Source of the DNA: Vibrio sp. MEBiC08052
GTDB taxonomy: Bacteria > Pseudomonadota > Gammaproteobacteria > Enterobacterales > Vibrionaceae
Direction: 5' to 3'
Length of the DNA stretch: 64,000 nt
Assembly (NCBI RefSeq): GCF_001506075.1
Contig: NZ_KQ947475.1
Location: forward strand, 2,982,631-3,046,630
The position numbers were made by a program, and so were the translations under genes. How positions within the stretch are numbered: the first letter of the stretch is position 1; the number at the start of each line of letters is the position of its first letter. The notes beneath the pieces were generated by a model that saw only the letters and a program-made list of their open reading frames with translations, made no database searches and had not been told where the DNA came from. Positions 28,104 to 36,813 of the stretch are shown piece by piece.

Positions 28104-30416
28104 TTAATGACGATCATTGATGAATAAAGGTTCACTTTGCGTCGGAATCAACACCACAGCGACAGCTTTTGACGTCGGTGTATCGCTCCAGTCCCCTTTA
28201 CTTTCCAGAGGGATCAACGCATTAGCTTCGGGGAAGTAGGCGGCAACATTCCCCTGAGGGATTTGATAAGGCACGACCTTAAAATGATAAATTTTCCGCT
28301 GGACATCATCGGTCCAGATCGTTTCGACATCAACTCGCTCTTCCGGCTTTAAACCCAGTAACTCAATGTCTTTCGGATTCATGAAAATAACCTGACGCTC
28401 TCCCCGAATCCCCCGGTAACGATCATCATACCCATAAACCGTGGTATTGTACTGATCGTGTGAACGCATCGTCTGAAGCATAAAAACCGGCTTATCCGTC
28501 ATACTCTGCGGATCAAACGATAATATATGTTCCGGTAGCTCATTTGCAGCCATCACCGCTTTCCCCGACGCAGTTTTCCAGTTCAGCTCTCTGGCACTAT
28601 TCCCCAAGTAAAACCCACCCGGTATATCGAGGCGTTGATTGAAGTTTTCAAAACCGGGAATGGTTTGCTCAATCAAATCACGGATACGATCATAGTTATC
28701 CGCCAGAGATTGCCAGTCGATCGGGTTATCCGCCCCAAGTGTCGCTTTAGCGATACCAACCACAATCGCCACTTCAGAATGAATCGACTCCTCACTCATA
28801 TCGACCCGTCCCGATGAAGCATGAACCATTGAGAATGAATCCTCGACCGTGACCCGCTGTTCACCACTGGCCTGCATATCAATATCGGTACGCCCCAGAC
28901 ATGGCAAAATCAACGACGCTTTACCCGGATTGACATGACTCCGGTTCAGCTTCGTCGCAATATGGACAGTCAGTTCACATTGACGCATCGCTTCTGCTAC
29001 CCGGGCCGTATCCGGTGCTGCCGCAACCAGATTTCCTCCCAAACCGATAAAGACTTTACTGTCACCACGCGCCATTGCTTGTAATGCATGATGGACATTA
29101 TGACCGTGCGCTTGCGGCGGACGGAATCCGAATACTTTTTCGATATTATTGAGCAACGCTTGTGACGGGTGGTCATTGATACCCACCGTTCGATCGCCCT
29201 GCACATTCGAATGACCACGGATGGGACACAATCCCGCTCCCGGTTTGCCAATTTGGCCGAACAACAATTGTAAATTGACAAGCTCTTCGATGATTGCAAC
29301 CGAGTGTTTGTGCTGTGTAATACCCATCGCCCAAGTCACAATCCGTCTTTCCGCATGAAGATAAATATCGGCCACCTGCACGATTTCATCCTGAGTCAGG
29401 CCTGATTGCTGAGTAATAGCCGACCAAGAGGTTGCTTCAACCTGTTCGAGGTATACGGATAGTCCCTCTGTATGCTGTTCTATAAACGCTAAATCAAACA
29501 CCGACTCGCCCCGTTGTACCGCTGCCTGATGATATCCCAGCAGCACTTTAACGATGCCGCGGACGGCAGCCATATCGCCCCCCAGTTTCGGCATGAAATA
29601 GTGGCTGGTTGTCGGTGTCGAACTGTTACTGATCATTTCAAATGAGTGTTGCGGATTGGTAAAGCGCTCCAACCCTCGCTCTTTCAGATTGTTGAAAGCA
29701 ACAACTTTGGCGCCGCGCCGATAGGCATCACTCAATGTTTCGAGCATCCGGGGATGGTTGGTGCCCGGGTTTTGTCCGAATAAGAAAATCGCATCCGCAT
29801 GTTCAAAGTCATCGATGGTGATCGTGCCTTTGCCGATACCAATACTTTTTCCCAGCGCATAACTGGTTGCTTCATGACACATATTGGAACAATCAGGGAA
29901 ATTATTGGTGCCGAAGCGACGGACAAATAACTGATAAACAAAAGCGGCCTCATTGCTGGCCCGTCCAGAAGTATAAAATTCAGCCTGATTGGGGTCATCA
30001 AGCAAATTCAGGTAACTGGCAATCATCTCGTAGGCATCTTCCCAACGGATCGGCTCGTAGTGATCCGTTTCCGGGTTATAACTCATCGGCTCATTGAGAC
30101 GCCCCTGATATTCGAGAAAATAATCCGTCTGCTTATTCAACCAGTCTACAGAATATTGCGCAAAAAATTCCCTCCCGACCCGGCGAGAAGTCGCTTCCCA
30201 GTTCACGGCTTTCGCGCCGTTTTCACAAAAACGAAAACGTCCCGGAACACCTTTCTCTCCCCAGGCACACCCCGGACAGTCAAAACCGTGATTTTGATTT
30301 GTACGCAATAAGTTGGATATATTTTTCGCTACATTCTCACTTTTAAACAAATGCTGAGTCGTCGCCTTTAAAGCTCCCCACCCACCGGCAGAACCTGAAT
30401 ATTTTTTATAACTCAT
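28104..30416 (-). CDS. FdhF/YdeP-family molybdopterin oxidoreductase
   Basis: 770 residues, as in E. coli YdeP (759). The N-terminus lacks a twin-arginine signal and a normal 4Fe-4S domain; instead it has FDCPGCAWGEKG and FRFCENGAKAVNWE, as in YdeP-type proteins. The molybdopterin-guanine-dinucleotide folds include FLFGQNPGTNHPRM near 210 and GLGGNLVAAAPD near 460. At the position of the metal ligand it has CSNMCHEATSYALG, so Cys rather than selenocysteine. A C-terminal molydopterin-binding domain carries TMRSHDQYNTTVYGYDDR. YdeP is linked to acid resistance in E. coli; the reaction is unknown. No fdhD or moa genes are nearby. Convergent with the ferredoxin/GltD-like gene. Confidence 0.88.
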   Translation of the reverse strand: MSYKKYSGSAGGWGALKATTQHLFKSENVAKNISNLLRTNQNHGFDCPGCAWGEKGVPGRFRFCENGAKAVNWEATSRRVGREFFAQYSVDWLNKQTDYFLEYQGRLNEPMSYNPETDHYEPIRWEDAYEMIASYLNLLDDPNQAEFYTSGRASNEAAFVYQLFVRRFGTNNFPDCSNMCHEATSYALGKSIGIGKGTITIDDFEHADAIFLFGQNPGTNHPRMLETLSDAYRRGAKVVAFNNLKERGLERFTNPQHSFEMISNSSTPTTSHYFMPKLGGDMAAVRGIVKVLLGYHQAAVQRGESVFDLAFIEQHTEGLSVYLEQVEATSWSAITQQSGLTQDEIVQVADIYLHAERRIVTWAMGITQHKHSVAIIEELVNLQLLFGQIGKPGAGLCPIRGHSNVQGDRTVGINDHPSQALLNNIEKVFGFRPPQAHGHNVHHALQAMARGDSKVFIGLGGNLVAAAPDTARVAEAMRQCELTVHIATKLNRSHVNPGKASLILPCLGRTDIDMQASGEQRVTVEDSFSMVHASSGRVDMSEESIHSEVAIVVGIAKATLGADNPIDWQSLADNYDRIRDLIEQTIPGFENFNQRLDIPGGFYLGNSARELNWKTASGKAVMAANELPEHILSFDPQSMTDKPVFMLQTMRSHDQYNTTVYGYDDRYRGIRGERQVIFMNPKDIELLGLKPEERVDVETIWTDDVQRKIYHFKVVPYQIPQGNVAAYFPEANALIPLESKGDWSDTPTSKAVAVVLIPTQSEPLFINDRH

Positions 30417-31208
30417 TTGCTTCTCTTCTTATTCTTGATGTTCAGAAAACATCCGCCAATGCAATGCCCATCATACGAATAATGTATTCGTATCGGGTCA
30501 CTCAATCAGGCATCTTTCTCCTCACGCCAGCCCCTAACACCAGCAGTTAAACTAGATAGAAACATGCATATACATTTTCTTATAACGGCCCAACGAATAC
30601 GCACAAAAAACGTCCAAATGATACCCCGCTCAAAAGCTTCCAAATGACTAAAAATGCCAGATGTCATCTTAGTTTCACCGAAAACGATGCGGGTATTTGT
30701 TAGGAAGCTGAACTGATGTGAAAAGAAAGAAACCTGATTTGAATGCATCAAAAATACTCCCTAGCAATGACTAGGGTCAATAAACAGCGGTTCATCACCA
30801 CAGTCACCCGAATACTCGTTTTGCTATATTCAATGCTATTTATTGAATATTGACTGATATTTTATGTGATTTAACAGCAAGGTTACTGATAAAGCCAAAA
30901 TTAAAATCATATTTTTCATTAATGAAACATTTTGCTTAACATTGGAATGTATGGTTGTTTTTAATTCATAAATAATATACATATATATGCATATTATTTT
31001 ATTGGCGGGTGTAAAATTCGGATGACCGAACCTTATATTCGTGTCATTTTAACTTACATGCGTGACGCAAACATTGTCGGTATTTGGTTGTGTTCAATTG
31101 ATAATTCGTATGGCCATGAAATTATTGGTCAATCTACATAATTTTATGGTTCTACCCCACAACTGAGTGATTTTTTGATATATTAGTCGTTTAAATTTTA
31201 CGAAATGA
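30417..31208. other. Intergenic region, about 790 bases, no convincing gene
   Basis: It separates the molybdoenzyme (minus) from the membrane protein at 31209 (+). A palindrome at 30473-30493 lies close to the molybdoenzyme start. The rest is AT-rich. A frame of 81 codons at 30506-30751 (minus) was not accepted as a gene. No tRNA or transposon end is visible. Confidence 0.5.
30473..30493. promoter_or_regulatory. Palindrome ATACGAATA-ATG-TATTCGTAT before the YdeP-like gene
   Basis: A perfect 9-bp inverted repeat with a three-base centre, 57 bases before the start of the molybdoenzyme. Position and symmetry suit an operator; the regulator is unknown. Confidence 0.45.
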
Positions 31209-31880
31209 ATGATGAAAAAACTTATATCTGAATGCCTGTATTTTTTGAGTTCATATTTTGGGCCAATCTTTAAAATTTTCGGGCCATTTGTACTGATAAC
31301 CACCTTCCTTGGTCCTTGGCTTAAGGCATCATTCAGTTCATCCAATGATATCTGGGTCTACTTTTTATATCTTGCTCTGTTTAGTTTCTTACAAACTTAT
31401 CTTATGGCACGATTTATCAAATTCATGGCTTTTATAGCCTCAGGGAAGCAAACCGAACGATCAGTTTCGTGGAAAACTTGGTTCAGGTTATTCGTTGTAT
31501 ATCTCATTTACGGTATAGCAATAATGTTAGGCTTTATCGCTCTAATCATTCCCGGGATATACATTGCTGCCCGATATGCATTTGCAGACTTTGAAACTGT
31601 CTTAAATAATAGGTCTCCGATTTCTGCTTTAAATGAAAGTTGGCAGGATACCAAAGATATTGTCGGAAAGTTGATGATTGTTACCGCCTTGATGAGTGGA
31701 ATTCAAGTGTTGCTTGGATACGGATTCGGTTATATCGGAACACTTTCCCCGACACTGAAAATACTGACAACGCTCTTAAATGATCTACTTTCTCCATGCA
31801 CAATTATATTTATGTCTATCGTATATTTCAGGCTTTACGTTACAAACTCCGACTCGAATAATGAAACAAAACCCAGTTGA
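31209..31880 (+). CDS. YciC/UPF0259-like integral membrane protein
   Basis: 223 residues, about six hydrophobic segments (18-40, 48-70, 90-125, 152-175, 185-212). The segment GFIALIIPGIYIAARYAFADF, then ALNESWQDTKD, resembles the core of the YciC family of inner-membrane proteins, whose role is not established. There is no clear Shine-Dalgarno sequence before either of the two adjacent ATG codons. It stands alone, with long gaps on both sides. Confidence 0.65.
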   Translation: MMKKLISECLYFLSSYFGPIFKIFGPFVLITTFLGPWLKASFSSSNDIWVYFLYLALFSFLQTYLMARFIKFMAFIASGKQTERSVSWKTWFRLFVVYLIYGIAIMLGFIALIIPGIYIAARYAFADFETVLNNRSPISALNESWQDTKDIVGKLMIVTALMSGIQVLLGYGFGYIGTLSPTLKILTTLLNDLLSPCTIIFMSIVYFRLYVTNSDSNNETKPS

Positions 31881-32484
31881 TGAAACCATGGTTTTATAAC
31901 GAAGATCTATTCTCAATGCTTTGTCAGTCCCCGACTAAATCAGCAATGACTCAAAACGGTCTATAGAACACTTTCGCCTATCATAGATGCATATGACTAT
32001 TTCAGAACATATGTAATAACCGACCGCAAGTGCATGACATTCTCCGCATTTTTGTCGCTTACTAATAATATTTAGTTGATAAGTCAGACGACTATCGCCA
32101 TTTTATTCCGTACATCTGGCGAGAAGTCTCGCGAACATTGTCCATAAATAAATATAATTAGGCCATGGATGTTTTATCAAGATCACTTACAAACTGTCTC
32201 CCTTCCAAACAATGATTCTGTCGAACCATCGGCAATCGTTGACTCACTGGTCGCTGAGCACGAATATACGCACGAAAGAGGAAGCCGAAATCAAAACAGC
32301 TCAGGTGACACTCGCATACCAAGAAAAGTCAATACAATTTGTTGGCATATTGAACGAAATACTATACAAAGCATTTTAGAAGATGTAGCACGTACAACAC
32401 ATTTAATTGGCGTTGGGGTGAACAACGCTTAACGTTTTTGTACTGCAGTCGGCACCTTTAACATGTTAAGCTGTAAGGGAAGTT
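31881..32484. other. Intergenic region, about 600 bases, possible gene remnant
   Basis: An 87-codon frame at 32169-32432 and a 55-codon frame overlapping it lack ribosome-binding sites and recognisable domains. The composition suggests either decayed coding sequence or nothing. The last 30 bases carry the AAGGGAAG ribosome-binding site of the next gene. Confidence 0.4.
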
Positions 32485-33156
32485 ATGTATAAAAAATTAA
32501 GCATTATTTTATTGTCCGCACTGATTACTGCATGTTCCGGCGGAACAATTGGTGGCTTGTTACCTGCACCCAAAATCGTGCATGGAAAACTGGAGGGCTT
32601 AACCTATACCTCACCGCAAGGCGACTTAACCATCACAGCCCCCGTCACAGAAGATCATGGAGAATGGACCTACACGCAAGTGAAAGAACATTCTGAAAAT
32701 ACCCCTGATCGAAAAGATACTTTCGTTGGATTTAAAACGCCTTACGATAGCCATTTTTACTCTGCTGAAGTGGTAAGCTATAAACATGACCAAGCGCTCA
32801 CTGACAAGCAGTTTTTGCAAGTCAAAGAGCACAACTTAAATCGCATCATAAGCGCGACAGAAGAGCGTTGGGGAAGCAAAGTTGAGCAACTCAATGAAAC
32901 CAGTATTCATTGTGCAAACAATCAATCCTTCACCTATACAATATTGAAACAGAAAGTCACATCCTACGAGCTTAATTTCGTAAAATACTATTTAGTTTCT
33001 CAATCGTATCGAGGGAATAGCACTGCGATTGTGACAAGCGAACTGAATTTCGATTTAAGAAACACACGTCTCCCCGAAGACGATATAAAAAACGCAAAGT
33101 ATGCAAAGCATCGAGAATTTACATGTTCTTTAGAATACGGTGCCTCTGCTATCTAA
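32485..33156 (+). CDS. Hypothetical lipoprotein
   Basis: 223 residues. MYKKLSIILLSALITACSGG is a lipoprotein signal with lipobox ITAC (Cys17) and Ser at +2, so probably outer membrane. The mature part is mixed alpha/beta with no domain I recognise. Two cysteines (HCANNQSF near 152 and FTCSLEYG near 216) could form a disulfide. A ribosome-binding site AAGGGAAG lies 5-10 bases before the ATG. Followed by the RhlE-like helicase after 147 bases, so probably monocistronic. Function unknown. Confidence 0.75.
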   Translation: MYKKLSIILLSALITACSGGTIGGLLPAPKIVHGKLEGLTYTSPQGDLTITAPVTEDHGEWTYTQVKEHSENTPDRKDTFVGFKTPYDSHFYSAEVVSYKHDQALTDKQFLQVKEHNLNRIISATEERWGSKVEQLNETSIHCANNQSFTYTILKQKVTSYELNFVKYYLVSQSYRGNSTAIVTSELNFDLRNTRLPEDDIKNAKYAKHREFTCSLEYGASAI

Positions 33157-33303
33157 AACGTCACAAAAGGATGCCGCTTGCACTGATTCATAAAGCGGCA
33201 ACTTTCTTTCTCTCCGAATAGATAAAGCTCTCATCAAAACCGAGTTCGTGCTAGAATCGCGCGTTTTGTTCATTCAGCCGCATCAAAATCACCGGAGGTC
33301 ACT

Positions 33304-34494
33304 ATGTCATTCGCGAAACTCGGACTCAGCACACCCCTGCTTCAAGCGGTTAGTGAGCTTGGTTATCATCAACCGACGACGATTCAGAGTCAGGCCATAC
33401 CTGTGATTCTACAGGAACATGATCTCATTGCTGCGGCACAAACCGGCACCGGTAAAACAGCTGGATTTGTCCTCCCGATATTGAACAAACTCGCTCAAGG
33501 ACAAACTCAGCGTAAAAAACGTATTCGGGCTTTAATCTTAGTCCCCACTCGTGAGCTGGCAATGCAGGTCGCGGAGAAAATCACCCAATATGGCCGATAT
33601 CTCCCCCTGACATCTCTCGCAATTTATGGCGGCGTTGATGAAAAACCACAGAAACAACACCTGATTGAAGGCGTTGATGTGCTGGTGGCAACCCCGGGAA
33701 GACTACTTGATCTGTACCATCAACGGGCGGTTTACTTCGAAGAAGTCGAAGTTTTAGTCCTTGATGAAGCAGACCGAATGCTGGATATGGGATTTATCGA
33801 TGATCTGAATAAAATTCTTGATCGACTGCCAGAAGATATCCAACACCTATTATTTTCAGCGACGTTATCACACAAGGTTCGTGATCTCGCAAAGACAGCG
33901 GTCCATAATCCGCACGAAATTACCATTGCCGCAAATCAGGCTTCCAAACCCAATATCGAACAGTGGCTGATCACCGTTGATAAAGACAGAAAATCAGCCC
34001 TGCTCGCTCATCTGATTCAAGAGAATCAATGGGATCAAACACTCATCTTTATTGAAACCAAACATGGTGCCGCCAAACTGGTGGCTCAGCTGGAGAAACG
34101 AGGCATTCAGGCCGAAGCCTTTCATAGCGGTCGTAGTCAGGCCATCCGGGCCAAATTGCTGGAAGATTTTAAAAACGGCCAAATCAAATATATGGTGGCA
34201 ACGGGCGTGGCTGCCCGAGGCATCGATATTGATTCACTACCACGTGTCATCAATTACGATCTGCCTTTCCCTGCGGATGAATATGTTCACCGCATCGGCC
34301 GGACCGGAAGAGCCAATGCATCCGGCGAAGCGATTTCTTTCGTTTCTAAAGACAATTTTAAAAATTTGTGCATGATTGAAAGCCGTCTCGGTCACTTAAT
34401 CGAGCGTAGAGACGTTGCCGGATTCGAACCGAAAAAACCGGTTCCGATCTCTATTCTGAACTATGTGCCCAAACATAAACGCACGCATCCTTAA
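33304..34494 (+). CDS. rhlE: DEAD-box RNA helicase, RhlE-like
   Basis: 396 residues. All DEAD-box motifs are present: Q motif (GYHQPTTIQSQAIP), motif I AAQTGTGKT near 50, Ia PTRELAMQV, II DEADRMLDMGF near 155, III SAT, V ATGVAARGID, VI HRIGRTGRA near 338. The C-terminal tail is short and basic (NYVPKHKRTHP), unlike long-tailed RhlE proteins, so it is one of the several short RhlE-like helicases of vibrios. It acts in RNA remodelling, ribosome assembly or decay. The ribosome-binding site GGAGG precedes the ATG. Followed closely by dbpA; the pair may be cotranscribed. Confidence 0.9.
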   Translation: MSFAKLGLSTPLLQAVSELGYHQPTTIQSQAIPVILQEHDLIAAAQTGTGKTAGFVLPILNKLAQGQTQRKKRIRALILVPTRELAMQVAEKITQYGRYLPLTSLAIYGGVDEKPQKQHLIEGVDVLVATPGRLLDLYHQRAVYFEEVEVLVLDEADRMLDMGFIDDLNKILDRLPEDIQHLLFSATLSHKVRDLAKTAVHNPHEITIAANQASKPNIEQWLITVDKDRKSALLAHLIQENQWDQTLIFIETKHGAAKLVAQLEKRGIQAEAFHSGRSQAIRAKLLEDFKNGQIKYMVATGVAARGIDIDSLPRVINYDLPFPADEYVHRIGRTGRANASGEAISFVSKDNFKNLCMIESRLGHLIERRDVAGFEPKKPVPISILNYVPKHKRTHP

Positions 34495-34584
34495 ACAGTT
34501 CAATTGATATGCGGTTTGAAGTATCAACAGACCGTACCATTAACCATCAGTTACCCAGTTTCAACTTATATGAGGAATGCCCTT

Positions 34585-35970
34585 GTGAGCCAGTTACCTT
34601 TTTCTTCTCTGCCTTTATCTCCGGAACTGTTGCAGAGCCTTGATGCTCTTGGCTATACACACATGACTCCGATTCAAGCGCAAAGTCTGCCTTTTCTGCT
34701 TCAGGGAAAAGATATTATCGGACAGGGGAAAACCGGCTCGGGTAAAACCGCAGCATTTGGCCTCGGTTTGTTACATAATCTGAATGTGAAACGCTTTCGG
34801 GTACAATCACTGGTCCTGTGTCCAACCCGCGAGCTGGCAGATCAAGTTGCTAATGAGATCCGTTCACTGGCAAAAACCGTGCACAACATTAAAGTGTTAA
34901 CTCTCTGCGGTGGTATGCCGATGGGACCACAAATCGGTTCTCTCGTTCACGGCGCGCATATTTTGGTTGGTACACCGGGGCGCATTCTTGATCATTTGCA
35001 GAAAGGTCGAATCGACTTATCAGAATTAAATACGTTGGTCTTGGATGAAGCGGACCGCATGCTGGAGATGGGCTTTCAAGACGCGCTGGATGCCATTATT
35101 GACCACGTTCCGTCTCAACGACAAACACTGCTGTTCAGTGCAACGTTTCCGGCACAGATTCAGTCGATTGCACAGCGGATTATGCAGGCCCCGGAGTGGA
35201 TCAAAGTCGAATCTACCCATGATAATACCTCCATTCACCAGGCATTTTATCAAGTCGGTGGTGATGAATCTCGCTTACTGGCACTGAAAAAACTGCTCCT
35301 TGCTCATCAACCGGAATCAACAGTTATTTTCTGTAATACCAAACGTGAGGTTCAAGAGGTAGCCGATGCCCTCTACCATGATGGCTTCAGTGTTATTGAT
35401 TTACATGGCGATCTGGAACAGCGGGAACGAAATCAATCGTTAGTCCAATTTGCCAATAAAAGTGTGTCGATTCTCATCGCAACCGATGTCGCGGCCCGAG
35501 GTCTGGATGTTGAACAACTCGATATGGTGATTAACTACCGCCTGTCACGCGATCCAGAAGTCCATGTTCACCGCATCGGCCGGACTGGCAGAGCGGGCAG
35601 CAAAGGCATGGCATGTAGTTTATTCAGCGCCAATGAAGGTATTCGGGTTGCTCAAATCGACGAATACATGAACACACCGATTGATCCGGTTGCGCTACCG
35701 GCTGACGACGTACTCAACCGCTCACCATTTCAGCCCCAGATGGTCACCATTGAAATCTCCGGAGGCAAGAAACAAAAAGTCCGTGCCGGCGATATTCTCG
35801 GAGCCCTCACCGGTCAGCAAGGCATCGAAGGAAAACAAGTCGGAAAAATTAATCTATTCGATATGCGAGCTTATGTGGCAATACACAAAAATGTCGGTAA
35901 AAAAGCAGTGAAAAAGCTAGAAAGTGGCAAAATTAAAGGACGGTCTTTCAGAGCACGAATCATCAAGTAA
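34585..35970 (+). CDS. dbpA: ATP-dependent RNA helicase DbpA
   Basis: 461 residues from a GTG start that I chose because GAGGA lies eight bases upstream and the result matches E. coli DbpA (457). An upstream in-frame ATG at 34504 would add 27 unrelated residues. Motif I is GQGKTGSGKTAAFGLGLL, II DEADRMLEMGF, III SAT, VI HRIGRTGRAG. The C-terminal 75 residues (QMVTIEISGGKKQKVRAGDILGAL, ending SGKIKGRSFRARII) are the DbpA RNA-binding domain that recognises 23S rRNA hairpin 92 during 50S subunit assembly. It is 90 bases downstream of the RhlE-like helicase on the same strand. Confidence 0.95.
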   Translation: MSQLPFSSLPLSPELLQSLDALGYTHMTPIQAQSLPFLLQGKDIIGQGKTGSGKTAAFGLGLLHNLNVKRFRVQSLVLCPTRELADQVANEIRSLAKTVHNIKVLTLCGGMPMGPQIGSLVHGAHILVGTPGRILDHLQKGRIDLSELNTLVLDEADRMLEMGFQDALDAIIDHVPSQRQTLLFSATFPAQIQSIAQRIMQAPEWIKVESTHDNTSIHQAFYQVGGDESRLLALKKLLLAHQPESTVIFCNTKREVQEVADALYHDGFSVIDLHGDLEQRERNQSLVQFANKSVSILIATDVAARGLDVEQLDMVINYRLSRDPEVHVHRIGRTGRAGSKGMACSLFSANEGIRVAQIDEYMNTPIDPVALPADDVLNRSPFQPQMVTIEISGGKKQKVRAGDILGALTGQQGIEGKQVGKINLFDMRAYVAIHKNVGKKAVKKLESGKIKGRSFRARIIK

Positions 35971-36031
35971 TATTTATCTGATAGATTCATATTAATCAAT
36001 TTATTATTCTTCTGAAATAATGTTAATGCAG

Positions 36032-36062
36032 ATATCCCGGTATTGGATTGATACCGGGATAT
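36032..36062. terminator. Hairpin after dbpA
   Basis: ATATCCCGGTAT (36032-36043) and ATACCGGGATAT (36051-36062), loop of seven, a 12-bp perfect stem. It lies between dbpA and the convergent small secreted protein gene. No T run on either strand, so termination strength is uncertain. Confidence 0.7.
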
Positions 36063-36114
36063 TAAGTAACTCATGATCTAATTAACATTTGTACAAAAAG
36101 GTTTGCAACTCAGA

Positions 36115-36462
36115 TCATTCGGAAATTTGAAATTCAATGATGTGGCACATATGTCCAGCCGGTGTATCGACCCCTACAGTAACAACTTTGACGGTTTTCT
36201 TCGCCACATATGCTGCCATTAATGCGGACATCATACCTTTACTACCGGGATCATTTTCATTGATATATGACCAAGACGGATTTTTGGGACCATTGTGGCA
36301 ATGCCACGCACCGGGGTTATTTGATATAACCCGAAAGTGAAAATTTGTCGGACCTGACATAAAAATAGAACTAATTTTAAATGCTGCCGGATATTCCGCT
36401 GCCTGAAGTGAACCACTCAGAGCAATTCCCATCACAATTAAACTTCGAAAAAAGTTTTTCAT
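36115..36462 (-). CDS. Small secreted protein, unknown family, paralogue-like to 50506-50829
   Basis: 115 residues with a clear signal peptide (MKNFFRSLIVMGIALSGSLQA). The mature part has beta-rich KISSIFMSGPTNFHFRVI, an HCHNG segment and MMSALMAAYVAKKTVKVVTVGV, then a second cysteine (HMCHIIEFQI). Two cysteines placed this way suggest one disulfide. The order of strands, the helix ending in a Lys-rich turn, a beta strand and then Cys, and the closing hydrophobic strand match the 107-residue secreted protein at 50506-50829. I cannot name the family. It is convergent with dbpA. Confidence 0.7.
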   Translation of the reverse strand: MKNFFRSLIVMGIALSGSLQAAEYPAAFKISSIFMSGPTNFHFRVISNNPGAWHCHNGPKNPSWSYINENDPGSKGMMSALMAAYVAKKTVKVVTVGVDTPAGHMCHIIEFQISE

Positions 36463-36813
36463 TGATATTCCTACACAGTGTCAAAAATAATGATCACTCC
36501 TGAACGATTAAATAAATTTTCTGGAGTTATCGTGAAGTCTGAAATTGTATCAGTCTAGTCAAATGTTTCAATAATTCTGATATTTATATTGAGCAATTAA
36601 ACGTATTCTTATCACTTCGATAAAGTGTCTGTCCTTATAACGATAACTTTGTTGGACATAGCAAACGCTTTATGAGTAAAGTAATTGAACAAAAGCCTAA
36701 CCAATGCCCGACCAATTTACTAAGTTATTTATGGTATACTACAAAACTTCCCACCGTAAAATTACGTTAGGCAAGCCCAGCAGATAATCAAATAAAAAAA
36801 TTCAGAGGTATTT
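36463..36813. other. Intergenic region with one dispersed motif copy
   Basis: 351 bases between divergent genes. It contains AAAGTGTCTGTCCTTATAA at 36622-36640 and the promoter of the GNAT-nitrilase gene. The probable ribosome-binding site is TCAGAGGT, 13-20 bases before the start. No other gene or RNA seen. Confidence 0.6.
36622..36640 (+). repeat. Dispersed motif copy AAAGTGTCTGTCCTTATAA
   Basis: Core GTCTGTCC at 36627. It shares AAAGTGTCTGTCCTTATAAC with the copy at 49278. Intergenic, + strand. Confidence 0.8.

Noticed and set aside
30506..30751. 81-codon frame on the minus strand
   Set aside because: No recognised domain, no ribosome-binding site and unusual residue composition; more likely non-coding or decayed sequence.
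30961..30999. AT-rich imperfect palindrome (AATAATAT ... ATATTATT)
   Set aside because: Low-complexity AT sequence; two mismatches and no neighbouring feature to support a role.
32169..32432. 87-codon frame on the + strand
   Set aside because: No ribosome-binding site or domain; an overlapping frame of similar quality exists, so neither is convincing.
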